A DNA stretch of 48,159 nucleotides. Source: JBLHHI01 sp047614125. GTDB taxonomy: Bacteria > Bacteroidota > Bacteroidia > NS11-12g > UBA9320. The translations under genes were made by a program, and so were the position numbers. Numbering within the stretch: the stretch's first letter is position 1; every line of letters starts with the position of its first letter. The DNA is taken from assembly GCA_047614125.1 (NCBI GenBank), contig JBLHHI010000008.1, forward strand, positions 1-48,159, in the 5' to 3' direction. Positions 1-6,520 of this stretch are shown piece after piece. The notes under the pieces are model-generated. The model was not told where the DNA came from, did not search any database, and worked only from the letters and a program-made list of their open reading frames with translations.

Positions 1-31
1 CTTCTAGTAATTTCTCTGTTTTCTCGTTCAT
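1..31 (-). CDS. possible N-terminus of a gene truncated by the window edge
   Basis: On the minus strand an ATG at 29-31 opens a frame reading MNEKTEKLLE before it leaves the window. The upstream sequence on that strand is AT-rich and contains AATATTTG, a near match to the Bacteroidota -7 box. Only ten codons are visible, so no family can be assigned and the frame could be fortuitous. Confidence 0.3.
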   Translation of the reverse strand, partial: MNEKTEKLLE

Positions 32-217
32 TAGACAAATATTTAATTTTTTAAAATATTGCCTACAAACTAATCTGTCAATTTTTTAATGAGTTACTTC
101 AAACACAAAATGGTGTACAGTCCCGGCCCCCTCGTTTAATTAAAAATTATTATCTTTAAATATTAATATATACCTAATAGAAAAGTGACAACCTCTTTCA
201 GTCAAGGTTAAAAATTC

Positions 218-398
218 AACCATAAACCATAAACTCAAAACCATAAACTCCAAAACCATAAACCATAAACCATAAACTCCAAAATCATAAACCATAAACT
301 CCAAAATCATAAACCATAAACTCCAAAATCATAAACCATAAACTCCAAAACCATAAACCAGAAACTCAAAAATCATAAACCAGAAACTCCAAAACCAT
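218..398. repeat. 22-bp direct tandem repeat (minisatellite)
   Basis: Six consecutive 22-bp units occupy 267-288, 289-310, 311-332, 333-354, 355-376 and 377-398. The first three are identical. The later ones differ by a few substitutions (CCATAAAC to CCAGAAAC, TCAT to CCAT, CTCC to CTCA). A degenerate lead-in of shorter CCATAAA units covers 218-266. The unit length is not a multiple of three and there are no unique spacers, so this is neither coding nor a CRISPR array. It ends about 35 bp before the start of the DUF5522 gene. Confidence 0.85.
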
Positions 399-416
399 TT
401 AAACCCACCATCGTTA

Positions 417-424
417 TACCTTTG
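417..424 (+). promoter_or_regulatory. -7 promoter box (TACCTTTG) for the DUF5522 gene
   Basis: It matches the Bacteroidota primary sigma -7 consensus TAnnTTTG and sits 9 nt before the ATG at 434. The -33 TTG element is weak. Confidence 0.5.
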
Positions 425-433
425 TACACCTAA

Positions 434-673
434 ATGATTTACTCCAAATCTTGGAATGAGCAGCGATTACTATTTCAACAAAGATGGACTTATGGTTATG
501 ACTGCCAGCTACTTGCGCAAGGAAGTTGTTGCGGGAATGGTTGCTTGCATTGTCCGTTTGAGTATGAAGGAGTACAAAGTAAGCGCAAACGTGAGAAGCT
601 TCTCAAACAAAGGGCACTAAAACTTTTAATCAAACTTAATCGCCTTAACCGGAGTAATGGTACGCACCAATAA
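434..673 (+). CDS. DUF5522-family small cysteine-motif protein
   Basis: A 79-residue protein whose middle carries the motif GSCCGNGCLHCPFEY (about residues 30-44), the signature I associate with DUF5522 proteins of Bacteroidota and Proteobacteria. Four clustered cysteines suggest a metal or Fe-S site, but the function is unknown. The tail after residue 48 is basic (KRKREKLLKQR). The gene has a TAnnTTTG box 9 nt upstream. Its 3' end overlaps the convergent permease gene by 48 bp. The family is assigned by motif only. Confidence 0.75.
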   Translation: MIYSKSWNEQRLLFQQRWTYGYDCQLLAQGSCCGNGCLHCPFEYEGVQSKRKREKLLKQRALKLLIKLNRLNRSNGTHQ

Positions 674-1846
674 AGCCGGAATCAACATCATAATCATGCT
701 GATTGCCAAGGTGCCCAAATTCAGGTACATTATATTCATCCAATTCAAATCTACTGGCACCACCGACATGTAATAGGTTTCTTCTGGAATGGTAATTAAT
801 CCGGTAGCGCGTTGCAGCAGCGCCAAACCTATTCCAACAATATTGCCAATTAACAATCCAGGAACCACCATGGCCAATCCACCAAAGAGAAAAACACGAA
901 CAACCTGACCGTTTCGCGCACCTAAGGCTTTAAGAATGCCAATCATTCGGGTGCGATCAATGATTAGAATTAAGAAGGCGGTAATTAGGTTCATCACGGA
1001 AACCAGGGTCATTAAAACAATGATGATTGTGGCATTCGAATTCACAATTTTCAACCATTGAAAGATTACTTCGTGGATGTCTTCAACACTCATCGCCCTT
1101 AGCTTAATATCGATGTGCGCATCGATGTAATCCGCCATTGCCTCCAAATCATCCACGTTTTTGAGATACACTTCAAAGCCGCTAACTACTGAATAATCGG
1201 TTGAATAAATTCGTTGAATAACGCGCAGATCCGTAAAGCACACCATACGGTCAAATTCTTCGAGTCCGGTATTGTACAAGCCCACCAACCTCATCTTTCT
1301 GCGGCGCACCTTTCCATCGTGAATAAAAAATACTTCCAACGAAGCTCCGGTGTCAATGGCCAGTTTTTTTGCCACATTTTCGGCCATCATAAACTCGTAA
1401 GTATCAGTGGTATCTGTGAGTTCCAACACCCTGCCTCGAACCAAGTTTTTTGAAAAGAAATCCCAGTTGTAATTCTGAGAAACGCCCTTAAAAAGCATGC
1501 CTTCTATGTCGTTTTTCGTATTAAGAATTCCGGCCTTATTGCAAAATGGGGCTATACGTTCTATGTTTGGGTTTGACTTAAGTGCCTCAAGACTTGGCTG
1601 TTCCGAGGCTATTAATGCCAATTCACGGCTTCGGTTTAAATCGAGATTTTTAATTTGAATGTGGCCATCAAAGCCAATGATCTTATCCCGAATCTCATAT
1701 TGAAATCCACGCACCACTCCCACCGATAAAATCATCACCGCCAAACTCAATGCCACCCCGGCTATGGCCAACCGAATGATGAGTCTAGTGAACGTTTTAC
1801 CCGTTTGTAGGGCTAACTTTTTACCAATGAAAGTACTAAAATTCAT
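626..1846 (-). CDS. FtsX-family ABC transporter permease (LolC/LolE/MacB type)
   Basis: A 406-residue inner-membrane permease. It has one transmembrane helix at about residues 20-45 (RLAIAGVALSLAVMILSVGV), a large periplasmic domain at about 50-265, then three C-terminal helices (about 270-295, 320-345, 370-395). It ends in the typical PVKAIKFD. This topology and the ending match lipoprotein-releasing permeases (LolC/E-like) and MacB-like FtsX proteins, which move lipoproteins or envelope substrates using an ATPase such as LolD. No ATPase gene lies beside it here. It is divergent from the NamZ-like gene and overlaps the DUF5522 gene tail-to-tail. The exact substrate cannot be read from sequence. 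Confidence 0.85.
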   Translation of the reverse strand: MNFSTFIGKKLALQTGKTFTRLIIRLAIAGVALSLAVMILSVGVVRGFQYEIRDKIIGFDGHIQIKNLDLNRSRELALIASEQPSLEALKSNPNIERIAPFCNKAGILNTKNDIEGMLFKGVSQNYNWDFFSKNLVRGRVLELTDTTDTYEFMMAENVAKKLAIDTGASLEVFFIHDGKVRRRKMRLVGLYNTGLEEFDRMVCFTDLRVIQRIYSTDYSVVSGFEVYLKNVDDLEAMADYIDAHIDIKLRAMSVEDIHEVIFQWLKIVNSNATIIIVLMTLVSVMNLITAFLILIIDRTRMIGILKALGARNGQVVRVFLFGGLAMVVPGLLIGNIVGIGLALLQRATGLITIPEETYYMSVVPVDLNWMNIMYLNLGTLAISMIMMLIPALLVRTITPVKAIKFD

Positions 1847-1900
1847 AATTTCGACGCTTGCAACATGAACGATTGCAAACCCTCTTAAATAAATTCAAAA

Positions 1901-3163
1901 ATGCATAAAAATGCCTTGATTGTCATTACCCTCTTTGCCCTAATCATAATTTCGTGTGCGGGCAGCAACGGAAGCAGGGTCAGTCATACGGATTTCTCCG
2001 ATACCATCTCCAAAGAAAAGCCAAAGGATTCGATGTTTAATGCCGAGTCTGTAATAGTTGGCGCAGCTCGGTTCGACAAATACTTGCCTCTGCTTAAAGA
2101 CAAAAAAGTGGCCATGATGGTTAACCAAACCAGTGTTGTAAACGGGGTTCATATTGTTGATACCTTGCTAACTTGGGGAGTACAAATCAAAACCATCTTT
2201 GCTCCAGAACACGGCTTTAGAGGAGACCACAGCGCCGGCGCTCACGTAAACTCAACCGTTGATGAAAAAACAGGCTTGCCCATTGCTTCTTTATACGGAA
2301 AAACTAAAAAGCCAACGGCCGACATGTTAAAAGACATCGACGTGGTTGTATTTGACATTCAGGATGTTGGGGTTCGTTTTTACACCTACATCTCGAGCAT
2401 GCACTACTTAATGGAGGCGTGCGCAGATAACAACATTCCATTTATGGTATTGGATCGACCAAACCCAAATGGTCATTATGTAGATGGCCCCGTTTTAGAT
2501 CCTGCGTATAAATCGTTTATTGGCATGCATCCGGTTCCGTTGGTGCACGGCATGACGGTTGGAGAATTTGCTAAAATGATAAACGGCGAGGCTTGGTTGG
2601 AATCAAAAAACACCTGCCAACTTACCGTTATTCCATGCAAAAAATACAATCATCTGGTTTTGTACGAATTACCCATTCGGCCTTCTCCCAACCTGCCAAC
2701 CATGGCTTCGGTATATTTATACCCCTCGCTTGGTTTATTTGAAGGCACCAATGTGAGCATTGGCCGAGGCACGAGCAAGCCCTTTGAAGTGGTGGGACGA
2801 CCCGGACAGAAACAAGGTTCTTACAGCTTTACACCCAAGTCGATTCCGGGGGTTAGCGACGATCCCAAATATGAAGGAAAACTTTGCACAGGCATCGATT
2901 TGGGCGAATTTGGGAATACCTACATTGTGAGCTCAAAACGCATCTACCTCGATTGGTTGGCCCTATTTTACAAGAGCAACGGCGATGCCGAAAACGGCGA
3001 ATATTTTAAATCCTTTTTTACCAAACTTGCTGGAACACCCGAATTGCAAAAACAAATTGAGGCTGGAAAGTCGCAAAATGACATTTATGCTTCATGGGCT
3101 CCGGGAATTCGAGATTTTAAAATTGTCAGGAAAAAGTATCTTTTGTACTCCGATTTCGAATAA
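1901..3163 (+). CDS. namZ: DUF1343 lipoprotein, exo-beta-N-acetylmuramidase NamZ-like
   Basis: A 420-residue protein of the DUF1343/YbbC family, whose Bacillus member NamZ releases N-acetylmuramic acid from peptidoglycan fragments. The N-terminus is a lipoprotein signal ending in IIISC, with the lipidated Cys at residue 19. Conserved family blocks are present: PEHGFRGDHSAGAHV, SLYGKTKKPT, FDIQDVGVRFYTY and LDRPNPNG. It is full length for the family. The location is inferred to be periplasmic, membrane-anchored. It is divergent from the FtsX permease and 51 bp before porQ. A role in muropeptide recycling is inferred from the family. Confidence 0.88.
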   Translation: MHKNALIVITLFALIIISCAGSNGSRVSHTDFSDTISKEKPKDSMFNAESVIVGAARFDKYLPLLKDKKVAMMVNQTSVVNGVHIVDTLLTWGVQIKTIFAPEHGFRGDHSAGAHVNSTVDEKTGLPIASLYGKTKKPTADMLKDIDVVVFDIQDVGVRFYTYISSMHYLMEACADNNIPFMVLDRPNPNGHYVDGPVLDPAYKSFIGMHPVPLVHGMTVGEFAKMINGEAWLESKNTCQLTVIPCKKYNHLVLYELPIRPSPNLPTMASVYLYPSLGLFEGTNVSIGRGTSKPFEVVGRPGQKQGSYSFTPKSIPGVSDDPKYEGKLCTGIDLGEFGNTYIVSSKRIYLDWLALFYKSNGDAENGEYFKSFFTKLAGTPELQKQIEAGKSQNDIYASWAPGIRDFKIVRKKYLLYSDFE

Positions 3164-3214
3164 GTATATAATAGGCGTACTTTGCCAGCGTTAAGTCGTT
3201 GTAAAACCTTTTTA

Positions 3215-4285
3215 ATGCATTCGAGTCGGACTTTTTTTCTCATCATTTTTTTTGTTGGATGTTTATTTCCAAATGCCTTTGCGCAATTGGGTGGAAGCTC
3301 TTCATTTTCATTTGTAAACATCGATCCAACGGCCCGAATGGGCGCACTAGGAACATCCACAATGTCTTCAATTGGACGTGATGTTTCGATGGCATATTAT
3401 AATCCATCCTTACATACCACAGAGATGAGCAATTCGGTAATGCTATCGTACAACAATTACTTAGCCGACATAAACAGCGGGTATTTTGGCTTTTCTAAAA
3501 CCTTCGATTCGATTGGAAGCTTTTCTGGGCACATCATTTTTACGGACTACGGACAGTTTGACGAAACCGATGTAACGGGAAAAAAGATTGGCGAGTTTTA
3601 CGCCTATGATTATGTTTTTCAGATTGGTTATGGAAATGTATACAAGAAAGATCCCCGCTTTACCTATGGGGCAAGCATAAAGTTTTTGTACTCCGATTAC
3701 GATAAATACATTGCCACCGCCTTTGCGGTGGATTGTGGTGCAACGTATCACAATCCGGAAAAGAAATTTTACGCTTCACTCTTGATTCGTAACCTGGGCT
3801 ACAATGCCATCCCATACAATGTAGAACGGGTAGATTTGCCTTTCGACATTCAATTGGGGATTTCTAAAAAATTAGCGCACAATCCATTGCGTTTTACCAT
3901 GGTAGCCCATGATTTACAGAAGTTTAACATTGCCTACACCAATACCAATGCCCGTAATAAAAACATTGATTTAGAAACGGGGCAGGTTATTTATGCCGAT
4001 GCCGGATTTGGTGAGAAGGTAATGCGCCATTTCAACTTTGGCGCGGAGTTGGTTTTTTCAGATAATTTCCAATTGCGTGGAGGATACAATCATCAACGAA
4101 GAAAGGAACTGGCTCCAGAAAACATCAAAGGTGCTGCCGGATTTTCGTGGGGTGTTGGAATTGGCATTAAGAAGTTTACCGTTGATTACGCCATGGTGGT
4201 TTATTTTCCAGGCATCCAAACCAATTACTTTACGGTTTCTAAAAATCTGAGTGATTTTAGACGGGCAAAACCAGAGAATTTTTAA
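3215..4285 (+). CDS. porQ: type IX secretion system outer-membrane protein PorQ
   Basis: A 356-residue outer-membrane beta-barrel protein of the PorQ/PorV superfamily. PorQ works in the T9SS attachment complex with PorU, PorV and PorZ. From ATG 3215 the protein opens with a signal peptide (SSRTFFLIIFFVGCLFPNAF, then AQ). Next comes GGSSSFSFVNIDPTARMGAL, the fold's hallmark start, with later AMAYYNPSL-type and NLGYNAIPY blocks. A longer frame from TTG 3182 is less likely because it would add a charged leader before the signal peptide. porQ is often next to cmk in relatives; here cmk is 16 kb away. The hairpin at 4379-4405 follows it. Confidence 0.87.
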   Translation: MHSSRTFFLIIFFVGCLFPNAFAQLGGSSSFSFVNIDPTARMGALGTSTMSSIGRDVSMAYYNPSLHTTEMSNSVMLSYNNYLADINSGYFGFSKTFDSIGSFSGHIIFTDYGQFDETDVTGKKIGEFYAYDYVFQIGYGNVYKKDPRFTYGASIKFLYSDYDKYIATAFAVDCGATYHNPEKKFYASLLIRNLGYNAIPYNVERVDLPFDIQLGISKKLAHNPLRFTMVAHDLQKFNIAYTNTNARNKNIDLETGQVIYADAGFGEKVMRHFNFGAELVFSDNFQLRGGYNHQRRKELAPENIKGAAGFSWGVGIGIKKFTVDYAMVVYFPGIQTNYFTVSKNLSDFRRAKPENF

Positions 4286-4378
4286 AAACTGATTTCAAAT
4301 CAATTTCCTCCTTTAATTTTATAGGATTTATATGCTTAAATATGTTTGAGTGAGTTTAGATCAAAGCTTGTCTCGATC

Positions 4379-4408
4379 AAATCAATCAGCAAATCTGATT
4401 GATTTTTC
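4379..4408. terminator. AT-rich bidirectional hairpin terminator candidate
   Basis: An 11-bp perfect stem (AAATCAATCAG / CTGATTGATTT) with a 5-nt loop and a short T run, lying between the convergent porQ and MBL genes. The low GC makes it a weak terminator. Confidence 0.45.
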
Positions 4409-4418
4409 AACTTCAGCT

Positions 4419-5057
4419 TCAACCTTTCACAAACGGATTATACTTCTTCTCATGCCCAATGCTGGTAACCGGTCCGTGGCCCGAAAAAACAACAAAGGCA
4501 TCATCTAAGGTATAGAGCTCATTTCGAATCGAATCGAACAAGGTGTCTTGATCTCCACCCAATAAATCTGAGCGACCCACACTTTCACGGAATAACACGT
4601 CTCCGGCAATAATTTGTTTCGATTTGCGGTGAATGAAACTCACGCTGCCCGGAGAATGTCCTGGAGTAAAAACGATGTCGAGATGATCCGTTCCCAATTT
4701 CAAAAACTCGCCTTCCTTAATAAAGTAGCTGGCATTGGGCGCGTTATCGTACTGTAATCCGTACATGAGCGCAGTTGAAATGCCCGAATCGAGCACGGGT
4801 TGATCTTTTTCGTGATAGGTAAACGGAACCTCGTATTTCTCAATAAAGTATTTTACCCCAAAGATGTGATCGATGTGGCAGTGCGTATTGGCCACTAAAG
4901 TAACGGTTAAACCTCTCGATTCGATGAAGTCATCCACCACCTTGCATTCCTTGTGGGTATAACATCCAGGATCTACCAAAATGCATTCTTTTGATGCGTT
5001 GTGAAGCAAGTATCCGTTTTCTTGAAACGGGTTGCACGTAAAAACTTCTACCTCCAT
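4419..5057 (-). CDS. MBL-fold metallo-hydrolase, glyoxalase II-like
   Basis: A 212-residue metallo-beta-lactamase-fold hydrolase. The metal motif THCHIDH supplies H59, H61, D63 and H64. HSPGS (about residue 135) and SGHGP near the C-terminus supply the remaining ligands. The length and order match the short GloB-like thioester hydrolases of Bacteroidota. It starts directly after the lpdA stop (stop at 5058, ATG ends at 5057), so the two are almost certainly one transcript. The substrate is not determinable; a hydroxyacylglutathione-type thioester is the family guess. Confidence 0.85.
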   Translation of the reverse strand: MEVEVFTCNPFQENGYLLHNASKECILVDPGCYTHKECKVVDDFIESRGLTVTLVANTHCHIDHIFGVKYFIEKYEVPFTYHEKDQPVLDSGISTALMYGLQYDNAPNASYFIKEGEFLKLGTDHLDIVFTPGHSPGSVSFIHRKSKQIIAGDVLFRESVGRSDLLGGDQDTLFDSIRNELYTLDDAFVVFSGHGPVTSIGHEKKYNPFVKG

Positions 5058-6443
5058 TTATAAGTGAATAACCTCGCCGTAGGCTGCTGCGGCGGCTTCC
5101 ATAACTGCTTCACTCATAGTTGGATGTGGGTGTACGGTTTTGATAATTTCATGCCCCGTAGTTTCAAGCTTTCGCGCGGCGACTACTTCGGCAATCATTT
5201 CCGTAACGTTCATTCCAATCATATGTGCTCCAAGAAATTCTCCGTACTTGGCATCAAAGATTACTTTAACAAAGCCTTCTTTGGCCCCAGCGGCACTGGC
5301 CTTTCCACTTGCAGAAAACGGAAACTTTCCAATCTTCAATTCGTATCCAGCTTCTTTAGCCTTGGCTTCCGTATATCCAACCGACGCTATTTCTGGTGAG
5401 CAATAGGTACAACCCGGAATGTTGTTGTAATCCAGTGGCTCTGGGTTTTGACCAGCAATTTTCTCTACACAAATAATCCCTTCTGCACTGGCAACGTGTG
5501 CCAATGCTGGGCCATGAACAATGTCTCCGATGGCATAAACGCCTTCAACGTTGGTTTGATAGTGATCTCCAACCACAACTTGACCCTTCTCGGTTTTAAC
5601 GCCCATCATTTCCAAGCCAATACCTTCTAGGTTTGTTTGGATGCCCACGGCAGACAAAACAACTTCGCATTCGATCGTTTCCATGCCTTTTGCGGTTTTA
5701 ACCGACACCTTGCAACCATTTCCAGCGGTATCAACTTTCTCTACCGATGAAGAAGTCATAACCTTGATTCCCTGCTTCTTAAATTCTTTTTCAAGCGCTT
5801 TAGAAACGTCAATATCTTCATTTGGAACGATGTTTGGCAAAAATTCAACTAAAGTCACTTCCGTTCCCATAGCGTTATAGAAATAGGCAAACTCCGATCC
5901 GATGGCACCACTTCCAACAATAACCATTGTTTTAGGCAGCTTTGGCAGCACCATTGCTTCGTGATATCCTATGATGTTTTTCTTATCAATTTTCAAGTTT
6001 GGCAATTCGCGTTCTCTTGCTCCCGTTGCCAAAATGATGTGTTTTGCCTCAAGAATAGACTTAGCGCCGTTGTTATCAACTTCCACCTTTCCTTTTCCAG
6101 CTAACCGACCAAAACCAACTTGAACGTCAATTTTGTTCTTTTTCAATAAAAACTGAACGCCTTTGCTCATTCCACCGGCAACATCTCTGCTCCGTTTAAC
6201 AACGGCTTCAAAATCGGCTGAGGCGGATTTAACCGTTATGCCATAATCGGAAGCATGATTGATGTAATTAAAAACTTGTGCTGATTTTAACAAGGCCTTG
6301 GTTGGAATACAGCCCCAATTAAGGCAAACACCACCTAATTCCGATTTCTCAACTACCGCAACCTTTAAACCCAGTTGCGAAGCACGTATTGCCGCCACGT
6401 ATCCACCAGGTCCACTTCCAATCACTATTACATCGTATGCCAT
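5058..6443 (-). CDS. lpdA: dihydrolipoyl dehydrogenase (E3)
   Basis: A 461-residue FAD/NAD(P) disulfide oxidoreductase that reoxidises dihydrolipoamide in the pyruvate, 2-oxoglutarate or branched-chain dehydrogenase complexes. Visible features are the FAD Rossmann motif GSGPGGYVAA (about 9-18), the redox disulfide GGVCLNWGC (C40, C45), the NAD motif GSGAIGSEFA, and the C-terminal catalytic His in HPHPTMSEAV. It is full length with no missing residue. The promoter box at 6460-6467 is on the same strand. It is followed without a gap by the MBL hydrolase. Confidence 0.96.
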   Translation of the reverse strand: MAYDVIVIGSGPGGYVAAIRASQLGLKVAVVEKSELGGVCLNWGCIPTKALLKSAQVFNYINHASDYGITVKSASADFEAVVKRSRDVAGGMSKGVQFLLKKNKIDVQVGFGRLAGKGKVEVDNNGAKSILEAKHIILATGARERELPNLKIDKKNIIGYHEAMVLPKLPKTMVIVGSGAIGSEFAYFYNAMGTEVTLVEFLPNIVPNEDIDVSKALEKEFKKQGIKVMTSSSVEKVDTAGNGCKVSVKTAKGMETIECEVVLSAVGIQTNLEGIGLEMMGVKTEKGQVVVGDHYQTNVEGVYAIGDIVHGPALAHVASAEGIICVEKIAGQNPEPLDYNNIPGCTYCSPEIASVGYTEAKAKEAGYELKIGKFPFSASGKASAAGAKEGFVKVIFDAKYGEFLGAHMIGMNVTEMIAEVVAARKLETTGHEIIKTVHPHPTMSEAVMEAAAAAYGEVIHL

Positions 6444-6459
6444 ATCAATAATTTTGCTG

Positions 6460-6467
6460 CAAAAGTA
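6460..6467 (-). promoter_or_regulatory. -7 promoter box (TACTTTTG) for lpdA
   Basis: A minus-strand match to TAnnTTTG, ending 16 nt before the lpdA ATG. There is no clear -33 TTTG. Confidence 0.5.
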
Positions 6468-6520
6468 AGATATGTGCGAAGAAAATGGGTAAGGATAATG
6501 ATATTTTGGAAGGAAGTGAG

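Larger units (their letters stand above)
32..433. other. non-coding AT-rich region with minisatellite
   Basis: About 400 bases without a credible gene. It holds AT-rich sequence (40-215), the tandem repeat at 218-398 and a TAnnTTTG promoter box at 417-424. No RNA gene or larger hairpin was recognised. Confidence 0.6.

Noticed and set aside
218..398. CRISPR array
   Set aside because: The units are contiguous 22-bp direct repeats with no unique spacers, no cas genes are present, and the repeat is not palindromic.
3182..3214. Longer porQ start at TTG
   Set aside because: ATG 3215 directly precedes a standard signal peptide; the extension would place charged residues in front.
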